A stretch of DNA of 64,000 nt from Burkholderiales bacterium 8X (lineage in GTDB: Bacteria > Pseudomonadota > Gammaproteobacteria > Burkholderiales > Burkholderiaceae_C). How positions within the stretch are numbered: the stretch's first letter is position 1; each line of letters begins with the position of its first letter. The stretch is from the NCBI GenBank assembly GCA_902506565.1, contig LR732703.1:3124916-3188915 (forward strand), read 5' to 3'. The position numbers and the translations under genes are program-made. This document shows, in pieces, positions 23,853 through 32,433 of the stretch. The notes beneath the pieces are model-generated. The model did no database searches, was not told where the DNA came from, and worked only from the letters and a program-made list of their open reading frames with translations.

Positions 23853-25793
23853 ATGCCAGTCACACCGCGACCGATCGGCTACTCGTCTGCTCCGAGAGTG
23901 CCCCGCTGGCCGAAGCGCGCGTTGCGCATGCTGCTTCGCCTGACGCTCGCTCAGCAACTGGTCCTGCTGGCGCTGCTGCCGGCCACGGTGGCCACGCTCG
24001 GCGCCATCGCCGTCCTCACCCGGCAGCATCTCGACAACGTGACCCAACTGATGCAGGCCAACGCGCAGACAGTCGCGTTGCAGGTCGCAACCGTGGCCCA
24101 GCCCCAGCTGATGCGGATGGACCGCCGGGCATTGGCGCAGACCGCCCGCTCGGGCAGCACCCAGCCGCATGTGCAGCAGGTCCAGATCTGGTCCGAGGAC
24201 GGCGAGATCGTCGCCAACTCCGACACCTCCGACTTCCGTCGCAACGAAGGCCTGCAGGTCGTGGCGCCGATCGTCGACGAGGCCGGTCGCTCCGCCGGCA
24301 AGGTGATGGTCGAGATCAGCCTGGATGCGGTCGACCGGGCCAAGCGCTCGGTCTGGATCAACGTGGCGCTGGTGCTGGCGGCGAGCATGGCGGGCGTGGG
24401 CCTCGCCGGCGGCTGGGCCGCGCGGCGCATCAGCGCGCCGATCCGGGCGCTGGGCGAAGCGGTCGACCGGCTCGGCGCCGGCGAGGACGCACAGGTGTCG
24501 CTCGAAGGCACCGCCGAAGTGCGGCGGCTGCAGCACGGCTTCAACCAGGCGGCACGCGCCTTGTCCGAAAGCCGCGGCATGCTCGAAAGCCGGATCGCGC
24601 TGGCGACGACCGAACTCGCCAGCAAGAACCAGCAGCTCGAGGTGGCCAGCCAGGCCAAGACGCGGCTGCTGGCGGCGGCCAGCCACGACCTGCGCCAGCC
24701 GCTTCATGCGTTGACGCTTTTCTCGGACGGCTTGGCCAACGGCGAGACCGATCCGGTCCGGCTGCAGCGCATCGGCCACATCCGCGAGTGCGTCGAATCG
24801 CTCGACCGGCTGTTTGCCGAACTGCTCAACCTGTCGCAGCTCGATGCCGGCGTGCTGCAACCGCAGTGGACCGACTTCCCGCTCGATCGACTGCTCGACG
24901 AGATCAGCCGCAATTTCCGGAGCGTCGCCGAACAGCAGGACTTGCGGCTGGTGGTGCGCAAGACCCACCTGTGGGTGCGCTGCGACTACGTGATGCTGTC
25001 GCGCATCCTGAACAATCTGGTGTCGAACTCGCTGCGCCACACCGCCGAGGGCGGGGTGGTGATCGGCGCACGCGCGCGGAGGGACGGGGTGCGCATCGAG
25101 GTGTGGGACACCGGCTCGGGCATTCCGCTGCATCACCAGGACCGCGTGTTCGAGGAGTTCTACCAGGTCGAGAACGGCCGCCAGGGCCGCGATGCGCGCG
25201 GCATGGGGCTGGGCCTTGCCACCGTGCAGCGTCTCGCGACGCTCCTCGGCACGCAGGTCGAGCTGCGTTCGCGGGAGCAGAAGGGCACCTGCGTGCGGCT
25301 GCTGCTGAAGGCGGCGGAGCCGTCCGCCAATTCGGTGCTGCCCTTCGCAGCTGGCGGCGCATCGGTCGACGAGGCGCCCGACCTGCACGGCGTGCGGGTG
25401 CTGGTGATCGACGACGAGCGAACCATTCTCGAAGGCCTCCAGGTGGTGCTTTCGCAATGGGGCGCGGAGGTGATGGCCGCGCAGTCGCGGGCCGAGGCGC
25501 TGGCCCTTGCCGATCGATGGCAGGCACCGCCGGACATGGTGGTCAGCGATCTGTTGCTGCAAGGCGGCGACAGCGGGCTCGACCTGCTGTCGGCGCTCGA
25601 ACGGCATCCGCGCGGCATCTCCGCCAGCACGCCGCGCTTGCTGGTCACCGGCGAGACCAAGCCCGACCGGCTCCGCGAAGTCGCGAGCTCGGGCGTGGCC
25701 GTGCTCTACAAGCCGGTCTCGCCGAGAGTGCTAAGGCAGGCGATCAAGGCCCAGCTGGCTCAGCAACAGCCCCAACTACATCAAGAGGCATAG
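23853..25793 (+). CDS. Hybrid sensor histidine kinase with C-terminal receiver domain (kinase 1)
   Basis: A 646-residue membrane sensor kinase. Transmembrane helices at about 31-55 and 168-187 flank a small periplasmic sensor of about 110 residues. A HAMP linker follows (about 188-240), then a dimerisation box with phospho-acceptor His278 in ASHDLRQPLHALTLF, an HATPase domain with NNLVSNSLRH and a GMGLGLATV G-box, and a receiver domain from about 513 with Asp520/521, phospho-acceptor Asp566 and Lys620. The HDLRQPL box defines a subfamily of hybrid kinases. No DNA-binding response regulator is nearby, so output must go to an unlinked partner. Located between the divergent PhnD-like gene and a second binding-protein gene. 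Confidence 0.95.
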   Translation: MPVTPRPIGYSSAPRVPRWPKRALRMLLRLTLAQQLVLLALLPATVATLGAIAVLTRQHLDNVTQLMQANAQTVALQVATVAQPQLMRMDRRALAQTARSGSTQPHVQQVQIWSEDGEIVANSDTSDFRRNEGLQVVAPIVDEAGRSAGKVMVEISLDAVDRAKRSVWINVALVLAASMAGVGLAGGWAARRISAPIRALGEAVDRLGAGEDAQVSLEGTAEVRRLQHGFNQAARALSESRGMLESRIALATTELASKNQQLEVASQAKTRLLAAASHDLRQPLHALTLFSDGLANGETDPVRLQRIGHIRECVESLDRLFAELLNLSQLDAGVLQPQWTDFPLDRLLDEISRNFRSVAEQQDLRLVVRKTHLWVRCDYVMLSRILNNLVSNSLRHTAEGGVVIGARARRDGVRIEVWDTGSGIPLHHQDRVFEEFYQVENGRQGRDARGMGLGLATVQRLATLLGTQVELRSREQKGTCVRLLLKAAEPSANSVLPFAAGGASVDEAPDLHGVRVLVIDDERTILEGLQVVLSQWGAEVMAAQSRAEALALADRWQAPPDMVVSDLLLQGGDSGLDLLSALERHPRGISASTPRLLVTGETKPDRLREVASSGVAVLYKPVSPRVLRQAIKAQLAQQQPQLHQEA

Positions 25794-25924
25794 GCCGAGA
25801 GCAGCCGCGCGGCGGGAACCCTCCCGCGGCGCCGGCCGATATAACACGTACGCCTTATCGCGCCCGCGCTCCGGGCTCCGTACATTGGTCCACATCTCCC
25901 TCCTCTCCACAGGTCCAGGTGGCA

Positions 25925-26986
25925 ATGTTCCGGCTCAGCGCGTTTTGGTTCGACACAAGCTTGCCGCCCGGTGTGCGGCGGGCTGGCGCTGTCCTGTTGG
26001 CGGCCCTGGCCTTGTTCGCCAGCCCGGTGGCCGGCGCGGCTCTCATGGTGCTGATCGCGGACGACACGGCTGCGCATCGTGAGTTCGTCGGCCATCTGCG
26101 CGGCTTGCAGCCGCCGGAGTCACGCATCGAGATCGTGCGCCTGAACGATGCGCTGGCGCCACCCGAAAACGTGGCGCTCGCGGGTGGCGGCAACGGCAAC
26201 GGCAACGGCATTGGCAACGGCAACGGCGACGAACGTGCCGGCGTTCGCACCCGGGGCCTTCGGCAGGGCGTCGGGCCCGGCGCCGCGACCATCACGATGG
26301 CGGTCGGGTTGGCTGCAGCCCGCGCAGCGATCGAGCGCCCGGGGCAAGACCCGCTGGTGCTGGCCATGCTCACCCGGCTCGACTACGAAAGCCTTCGCAG
26401 CAGCCCCGGCCTGAAACGCAGGGGCCGGCCCATCGGCGTTCTGCTGCGAGATCCTGCGATGACCGACCAGATCGCCCTGATCGACGCGGTGATTCCGCAA
26501 AAGCGCCGCCTCGGCGTGATCTCCACCGCCGAATCCGTGCCGCTGGTCCGCGAGCTCCAGCAGGCTGCGCCGGATTGGGAGCTGGTGATCGAGGTCGCGC
26601 CGAACGCCAGCGCGCTCGCCGGCACGCTGCGCCGACTGGTCGCGCGCAGCGACGCCCTGATGGTGCTGCCCGACCTGATCGGCGACAGCCAGGCTGCCAC
26701 GCTGTCGGTGCTGCGTGCCGGCGCGGCCGCCGGCCTGCCGGTATTCGGCGCGAGCGAAGGCCTGGTGCGTTCCGGCGCGCTGGCCGCGGCGGTCTCGACG
26801 CCGGCGCAACTCGCGCGGCAAGCCACGGCGCTCGGCCGAAAGCTTCACGCCGGTGCCGACGGCATCGTGCTGGTGGAGGCCGCGACGCCGTCCACGGTGC
26901 GGGTCAACTACACCGTCGCGCGTGGACTCGGCCTCGCCGTGGCCGGCGAAGTCGAATTGACCGAGCGGGTGACCGCGTTCCGATGA
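25925..26986 (+). CDS. ABC-type substrate-binding protein (ABC_sub_bind-like), probable sensor partner
   Basis: A 353-residue secreted protein with a signal peptide (about 16-40, AGAVLLAALALFASPVAGAA). The two-lobed region has PIGVLLRDPAMTDQIALIDAVIP, RLGVISTAES and DALMVLPDLIGDSQAATLSVLRAG, typical of the ABC transporter substrate-binding family PF04392. An inserted GNGNGNGIGNGNGD repeat, encoded by GGCAAC units, breaks the N-terminal lobe. The ATG at 25925 follows GGTGG. Its stop overlaps the start of the second kinase as ATGA, so the two are co-translated. With no permease or ATPase present, it probably modulates that kinase. Confidence 0.85.
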   Translation: MFRLSAFWFDTSLPPGVRRAGAVLLAALALFASPVAGAALMVLIADDTAAHREFVGHLRGLQPPESRIEIVRLNDALAPPENVALAGGGNGNGNGIGNGNGDERAGVRTRGLRQGVGPGAATITMAVGLAAARAAIERPGQDPLVLAMLTRLDYESLRSSPGLKRRGRPIGVLLRDPAMTDQIALIDAVIPQKRRLGVISTAESVPLVRELQQAAPDWELVIEVAPNASALAGTLRRLVARSDALMVLPDLIGDSQAATLSVLRAGAAAGLPVFGASEGLVRSGALAAAVSTPAQLARQATALGRKLHAGADGIVLVEAATPSTVRVNYTVARGLGLAVAGEVELTERVTAFR

Positions 26987-29148
26987 ACGGTCCCAGCCAC
27001 CGAGTGGCATCGCCCCTTTCCGCCGTCGGCCCTGCTTCCGTTTCCGACTCTGCTCTTGCTTCTTCTGCTGCTGCTGCTGCTGCTTCGGCTTCTGTGGCTG
27101 CTTCGGGTTCTGCGTCGGCTTCTGCTTCGGCTGCTGCTTCCGTCGCTCCTGCCGCTCCTGCCGCTCCTGCCACTGTTACCGCGGCAGACGAGGTCTTCGA
27201 TCCCGCGGGCGCGGATCACCCCTTGCAAGCCACCGTGCTCGGCGGCAACCTGCGCCGCGACCTGTTCCGGCTCGGCGTGGTGCCCTGCGCGGTGGTTGCC
27301 ATCGCGCTCACCGCGTGGTTCACCCACAACCGGCTCGACATGCTCGAAGGCGCCTTCAATGCCGAGGGCGAAGCCGTCGCCCGGCAGGTGGCGGCCATGT
27401 CGGACCTCAGCCTGTATGCCGGCGACCTTCCTGCCCTGCAGAACGTGGCCAACGCCGCGTTGCGCGGCGGCCAGGTCACCCGGGTCGAGATCAGCAACAG
27501 CGCCGGCGTGTTCGTCACCGCCGGGCCCAGGACGGTGCCCGCCAGCCGGCAGCGCATCTTCAGCGCGCCGGTCACCCTGCGGGAAGCCTCGCGCGCCAGC
27601 GCCTTCGCGCCGCCCGGCTCGACCGCCGGCGGCGATGCGCCGATCGGCCAGGTGCTGACCTTCCGCGACACCACCGCCCATGCGCGCGAACGGATTCGCT
27701 CGCTCATGGCCAGCATCGGCATCGCCGCCTTCACGCTGCTGCTGGCCTGGGTCTGGGTGCGGCACACGGCACGCACCGTGGCGCAACCGCTGCGGCGCAT
27801 CTCGCGCACGGTTGCTGCGCTCGAGGCCGGGCAGTTCGATGCGCGCTGCGAAATCGTCGGCCGCGCCGCACCGCGCCCGGCCCGGGATCCCGGCCCTGGC
27901 CAGCCGACGCGAGCCAGCCACGAACTCGCCAACCTGGCGCACGACATCAACCGACTCGCGGAGCGACTCCAGCGCCATCGGCAGCAAAGCGACGAGAAGG
28001 TACGAGACGCCACCGCGGTCGCGTTGCAGCGCATGGCCGAAGCCGAACAAGCCGCGCTGTCGCGAGCGCGTTTTCTTGCTGCTGCGAGCCACGACCTGCG
28101 GCAGCCGCTGCATGCCATGGGCCTCTTCGTCGATGGCCTTCTGACTACCGCCACGCCGGCACAGCGTCCGGCCATGCTGCGACTCCAGGAAGGCGCGGAC
28201 TTCATGGGCGTGTTGCTCGACGACTTGCTTGAGATCTCGAGGTTGGATGCGCAAGTGTTGACGCCCTCCATCGCGGGCGTGTCCTTGCAGCTGCTCTTCG
28301 ACCAGCTCAACGCGCAGCAGGCCGCCCGGGCGGTTGCGGCCCGCGTCCGGCTCGTCTGGAAGGACCAGGGCCTGGCGGTTCGCACCGACATGGCCTTGCT
28401 GGCCCGCATCATCGGCAACCTCGTCAGCAACGCCATTCATCACAGTTCGCCGGACGGCTGCGTGCTGGTCGCGGCTCGGCGGCAGGCGGACGGATGCGTG
28501 CGCATCGAAGTCCGCGACAACGGCGTCGGCATCGCGCCGATCCACCAGGGGCGAATCTTCGAGGAGTTCTACCAGGTGGCGAACACCGAGCGTGACCGCC
28601 GGCAGGGCTTCGGGCTGGGGCTTGCCATCTGCGCCCGCGTCGCCGCCTTGCTCGGCACGCGCATCTCGCTGCGATCGGCATTGCAAAAAGGCAGCCGCTT
28701 CTCGCTCACCTTGCCGGCCGCCGACCCTCGCGAGGTCCTGCCGCCGGCACCGCAGCCGATCGCGCCGGCCTCGCTGGCCGGGCTGCGCTGCCTGGTGGTG
28801 GACGACGACCCGGCCATCCTCGATGCGAGCCGTGGACTTTTGGTGCAATGGGGCTGCGTGGTCGATTGCCTGCAGTCGGGCGCACAGGCGCTCGCCTTGA
28901 TGGGACAGGAAGGCCGGCGTTACGACGTGATCCTGTGCGACTTGCAACTGGCGGATGACGAGGACGGCATGCAGGTCATCGAGGAGGCGCGCCGTTTGCA
29001 AGGCGATGTGCTGACGGTGCTGATCTCGGGTGCGACGGGGCCGGAGGTGCTGCAGCGGCTAAGGCAGCGGGGGGTGCTGCTGTTGACGAAGCCGGTGGCG
29101 CCGGCGAAATTGAGGGCGCTGTTGTCGACTCGGGCGCGGAGGGGGTGA
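26983..29148 (+). CDS. Hybrid sensor histidine kinase with C-terminal receiver domain (kinase 2)
   Basis: A 721-residue kinase with the same plan as kinase 1. An extra cytoplasmic N-terminus with a Ser/Ala/Pro-rich stretch (about 25-65) precedes a first transmembrane helix at about 97-113. A periplasmic sensor follows, then a second helix at about 242-260, a HAMP-like segment, His370 in ASHDLRQPLHAMGLF, an HATPase domain (NLVSNAIHH, GFGLGLAIC), and a receiver domain with VVDDDPAIL, a phospho-acceptor in VILCDLQLADDEDG and a late Lys. Translationally coupled to the upstream binding-protein gene. Kinases 1 and 2 are clearly paralogous. CDI debris begins right after the stop. Confidence 0.95.
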   Translation: MNGPSHRVASPLSAVGPASVSDSALASSAAAAAASASVAASGSASASASAAASVAPAAPAAPATVTAADEVFDPAGADHPLQATVLGGNLRRDLFRLGVVPCAVVAIALTAWFTHNRLDMLEGAFNAEGEAVARQVAAMSDLSLYAGDLPALQNVANAALRGGQVTRVEISNSAGVFVTAGPRTVPASRQRIFSAPVTLREASRASAFAPPGSTAGGDAPIGQVLTFRDTTAHARERIRSLMASIGIAAFTLLLAWVWVRHTARTVAQPLRRISRTVAALEAGQFDARCEIVGRAAPRPARDPGPGQPTRASHELANLAHDINRLAERLQRHRQQSDEKVRDATAVALQRMAEAEQAALSRARFLAAASHDLRQPLHAMGLFVDGLLTTATPAQRPAMLRLQEGADFMGVLLDDLLEISRLDAQVLTPSIAGVSLQLLFDQLNAQQAARAVAARVRLVWKDQGLAVRTDMALLARIIGNLVSNAIHHSSPDGCVLVAARRQADGCVRIEVRDNGVGIAPIHQGRIFEEFYQVANTERDRRQGFGLGLAICARVAALLGTRISLRSALQKGSRFSLTLPAADPREVLPPAPQPIAPASLAGLRCLVVDDDPAILDASRGLLVQWGCVVDCLQSGAQALALMGQEGRRYDVILCDLQLADDEDGMQVIEEARRLQGDVLTVLISGATGPEVLQRLRQRGVLLLTKPVAPAKLRALLSTRARRG
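27051..27174. repeat. Ser/Ala/Pro codon-biased low-complexity tract in kinase 2
   Basis: A pyrimidine-rich run of GCT and TCT triplets (including five GCT in a row), then three GCTCCTGCC-like units. The rest of the gene prefers GCC/GCG and TCG, so codon choice shifts sharply here. Triplet slippage would keep the frame. Confidence 0.8.
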
Positions 29149-29371
29149 AAGGGCGATGACTTCGATTGTATAAGTCGACAAATGAGTTCTTTAATGCATC
29201 TTCGTGCGAGTTTACAAGTCCCGCTGAACAACTCTAAGTCCTCTTGCCTAGTCGTTTTGACCACATGGACATGGAACAGTCCGTCAGAAGATTCGATCAT
29301 TGCCTTCCCCAGTACTCGAGACCATCTCTTGGTCGAAACATGGTCTTCGGTGCACCATTCTGGCCGGTTCT
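29149..29371 (-). pseudogene. 3'-truncated coding remnant at the right-hand edge of kinase 2
   Basis: Minus-strand reading gives a protein-like fragment (FEFVVENRPEWCTEDH, then MIESSDGLFHVHVVKTTRQEDLELF) of about 75 residues. Beyond the kinase-2 stop it only continues as antisense of the kinase, so its true 3' end is lost. Its frame differs from the preceding remnant by one base; it could be the continuation of the same decayed immunity-type gene after a second frameshift. I cannot assign a family. Base composition is clearly more AT-rich than the flanking kinase gene. Confidence 0.45.
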
Positions 29372-29799
29372 CTACGACGAATTCAAAATCTCAGTCAATT
29401 GTCTGAAACGTGTCCGTGTGCTTGCAACGATCTCGCCCCATTGAACTGACGAAAGCACCTCTTCATCTAAGGCAATTACGGGATCACAACCCTTAAAGCA
29501 GAAAGCATAAGTTTGCGACGCAATCTCCGGTGCAAAAATGTTTCTGTACTCCCCGAAGGCTGCATCGTACATACATACATACATACAGTCGTTAGACAGT
29601 TGCTAATCTTGGTCATCTCGGTCAGCAATGCTGTTACGTTCAGCTCAATATCTTCTTGACTCAAGAAAAATTGTTCTTTTAGGACCACTCCATTCGGCCA
29701 GTTTTCACCCACCATTTGATAAACGCGTGACTCGCGTTGACTAAGTGCAGACTTGGAGGAATCGAATGCACGATGAAGATGTTCAAGAGCGTGATTCAT
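29372..29799 (-). pseudogene. Orphan immunity-like gene split at a TGTA tetranucleotide tract
   Basis: The 5' frame (MNHALEHLHRAFDSSKS to MTKISNCLTT) and the 3' frame (DAAFGEYRNIFAPEIAS to RFRQLTEILNSS) meet inside five TGTA units. With six (or three) units the frames join into one protein of about 143 residues; with five, as here, the 5' frame runs on out of phase to 29476. The position behind a toxin remnant suggests an orphan CDI immunity protein. The sequence family is not recognised. A phase-variable switch and simple decay are both possible; decay is favoured by nearby remnants. Confidence 0.55.
29568..29587. repeat. Five TGTA tetranucleotide units (TACA on plus strand)
   Basis: Twenty bases of perfect tandem tetranucleotide within a coding frame. 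Gain of one unit restores the interrupted minus-strand frame. Tetranucleotide tracts of this type drive phase variation in several Gram-negative pathogens, though usually with more copies. Confidence 0.9.
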
Positions 29800-29976
29800 A
29801 ATGCTTCGATTGCCATGTGTCTTTGTGAGGGTCCCCGCTGGCGGACTTGCAGCAAATGCCCGTGCATTCTCAACATACTGACGCGCATTGGCAAATTCGG
29901 GGAACTCGTTTTTGTGCTTTGAACAATGTCCGTAGGCATTTTCTAGAGTTGAAAGGGTCTGGGGCGTTTTAGACGA
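29800..29976 (-). pseudogene. Orphan CdiA-CT toxin remnant
   Basis: Directly after the cdiI stop, the minus strand encodes TLSTLENAYGHCSKHKNEF, FANARQYVENARAF and SPPAGTLTKT, a pattern that matches the start of a CDI/polymorphic-toxin C-terminal domain whose usual continuation (a short beta-rich stretch ending with RTMFKP-like residues) is missing. It has no start codon, begins after a stop (29977-29979), and is in frame with the following immunity-like ORF. This implies a deletion that removed the toxin tip and its stop codon. It fits the tandem orphan toxin/immunity modules found downstream of cdiA genes. Recognition is from family memory, not a search. Confidence 0.55.
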
Positions 29977-29990
29977 TCAGCTAATCGCCC

Positions 29991-30257
29991 CTACGGTTTG
30001 GGGCCGGGCAATTGAGCAACTTGACTTATGAATTCTTCGAGTTCAACTTTCATTTCACCTTGGGATGATGGATCGAGCACGTCTTCGAGAAAAGCAAAAC
30101 CCGTGGCGAAATCGAGTGTGACTTCAAAACGGTTAAGTTCGAATCGGAAATTGACTTTGGCTGGCTCACGCTCATGCTCGACTATGGCCGCAGCGATAAG
30201 CTTGCGAAATACAGCCGTGTTTTCTTCTCTAAGGAACTGCATAAACAGTGAGCTCAT
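29991..30257 (-). CDS. cdiI: Candidate CDI immunity protein (CdiI)
   Basis: An 88-residue, AT-richer gene 16 bases downstream of the cdiA toxin tip. It is small, soluble and acidic toward the C-terminus (FAFLEDVLDPSSQGEMKVELEEFI), with no signal or membrane helix. CDI immunity proteins sit in exactly this position and neutralise the cognate toxin. The family is not recognised, so the call rests on context. If expressed it would protect against sister cells that still carry an intact cdiA of the same type. Confidence 0.65.
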   Translation of the reverse strand: MSSLFMQFLREENTAVFRKLIAAAIVEHEREPAKVNFRFELNRFEVTLDFATGFAFLEDVLDPSSQGEMKVELEEFISQVAQLPGPKP

Positions 30258-30273
30258 ATGTTGAAGTCAAGCT

Positions 30274-32433
30274 TTAAAAAGGAAATGCGGTTTTAATCAC
30301 TCCATCCCTAACATGAACCCGGATGCGAGAAGCGTCGGCGCCGTCCGCATTGAACCCGATCGCCTTGCCAAAGTCATGCTCCACCGTGTATGCCCCTCTT
30401 CCTTCCTGCGTTACAGTTCCTGATCTTAGCGCAGCGTCGACGTAGCGGCTGACGTCTCCTAGCTTCGTGCCCTCCGCAAATCGGCTAACATTCGGAAAAC
30501 CCGAATTTGGGCCATGTCGGTAAATGATGTGTTCAATGCTGGTCATAAACCCGCCATTGCGATAAGTACCGGCACCCCAAGTAGCTTCGATTTGGCGCGG
30601 TGCCGCGGTGATAGAAGTTGTCTCTGTCGCACCACCACAAATTCTCAAATCGCATTGTTGAATGGCGCCTTGGCCTTTGCCAGGTGATCCTTTTATCGCA
30701 GGTATGCCAGGCATCTGCAAAATGCCGACGATCGCGCCAGCCAGCAGCTCTCTCGCGCTAGCCGAGCTCTCCTGGATTTCTATCGCCTCGTAGATCCTGG
30801 TCATGTCATTGACCTGCCTGCTCACGAGGTCCGACACCAAATTTTTCTTTTCATCGGTATCAGAGTAGAGATAGCCGGTGATCAGGTTGCTTAAACTGAG
30901 GTTGGCTCGGACGACGACTCCGGTGCACTTGTCCAGATTCGAAGAGCCCGTGCAAGCACTTTCGATTCGCTCAGCCTGCTTCTTCGAGTCCTCTTCCATC
31001 TCAGCGCGCAGCTGCACGAGGTCGCATGTCGCAGCCGAGCCGCTCGCACAGGCGCGAAGCGCCTGCATCAGCTTGGCCGAGCCTCGCAGGCTCAGGGCGT
31101 TGTTGGCTGCAGCATTGGCACCCGCGGCAGCGGCGTAGCCGATGTCCTTTGCATCAAGACCGGCAAGCCCTGCGGCGACGCCTGCGAGCGTGCGTGCAAG
31201 CTCGATGGCGCCCGGCTTCACATCGCCGAACTCGTCGCGGCCGTAGAGGCTTCCGCTGATCTCGCCGATGACCGCGCCGAGGGCGCCAGCGCCGCAACCT
31301 GAGGACTTGTTCGCTTGGACAGCTCCTGCGGCGCAGCCGGCAATGGCATGCGCGACCTTGTTGGTGAAGACGTTCAGGGTCTCGGCGTCGGTGAGCGCTC
31401 CGATCTTGCCGGCCGCGCTCGCTGCGGCGGTGTCGATCAACGCCGTCTTGAGCCCCTCCTTCAGGTTCTGCTCGAAGCTGCCGCCCTGGATGGCGCTGTT
31501 GATGAGGAGCCCGGAGCCGGCGTCGACCGTCGCCTGGCGGGCGATGAAGTCCTGGCCAGCCACGAAGGCGGTGGTGCCGTTGGTGGTGACGGTCGTGCCG
31601 ATCTCCCGGCTGGAGGCCTCGCCCCGGTAGTTGCCGGCGTTGCCGAGGAGGAGGCGTGCTTCGCTCTCGGTGACGGTGCCGAGGTGGATGTCTCGGCCGG
31701 CGGTGATGGCGGTGAGGCCGCTGGTGGCTCCTCCAGCGCCTGCGCCAACTCCGCTGCCGCTGCCGCTGCCAGCTTGGCCGCGCTCAGGGCCCGCGCCGTT
31801 GCTGACGATCGCGCCGATGAGGTTCACGTCTTGCCCGGCGCTCACCACCAGCGTACCGCCGGGGTTCGTGACGTACAAGCCCGCCACGCGGTCGATGTTG
31901 GTCTTCTTGGAGAGCAGGCCTGACGATTGCGTGTTGGTCGTCGTCTCGACCCTGACGTCCCGCCCCGCTTGGAGACTGAGCGACTTCTTGGCATCGATCG
32001 TGCCCCCGAGGTTCTCGATGTCGGTCTGCGCCTTGATCTCCACCGAGCCGCCGCTGATGCGCCCGCCCAGGTTGCGGACGTTGTTCGCATCGATGGCGAC
32101 AAGCGTGCGTCCGGCGATGGTTCCCCGGTTCACCAGATCGCCGGTGTCGTCCGGCGCGTTCTTGAGGATCACGCGGTCTGCTGCCAGGAGTGAGCCGGAG
32201 CCGTCGATGTCGCTGGATCGAACTCGCACATAGACCTGGGGCACGAGCACGGTCTGCGTGCTGCCGTCTGCCAAGGTGACGGTCCGCTCCACCAACCACA
32301 CGACGTCGCTCGTGAGCTGCGCCATCAGCTCGGGACTCAGGGCAATACCTGGGCGCAGGTTGAACTTCTTCGCAAAGGTGGCGCCAGCTTCCATCAGGCC
32401 GAGGAGCTGCTCGTCATCGTCCGAGTAGTCGCC
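30274..32433 (-). pseudogene. cdiA: C-terminal part of a CdiA/FHA-type contact-dependent toxin, including toxin tip
   Basis: About 720 residues of a two-partner-secretion haemagglutinin-like protein. In order: [20 protein letters not shown], the MAQLTSDVVWLVERTVTL region, haemagglutinin strands (VNRGTIAGRTLVAID, LGGRISGGSVEIKAQ), a pretoxin segment (HAIAGCAAGAVQANKSSGCG, then GALGAVIGEISGSL, AANNALS), and a C-terminal domain of about 90 residues starting EHIIYRHGPNSGF and ending RIRVHVRDGVIKTAFPF. That ending resembles BECR-fold ribonuclease toxins of CDI systems (inference). The upstream end fuses out of frame to a TPS-domain remnant near 32431-32450, so no export-competent CdiA can be made. 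No cdiB gene is present. Confidence 0.85.

Noticed and set aside
29568..29587. CRISPR-like repetition
   Set aside because: Only a contiguous tetranucleotide tract without spacers. No CRISPR array or cas gene was seen anywhere in the window.
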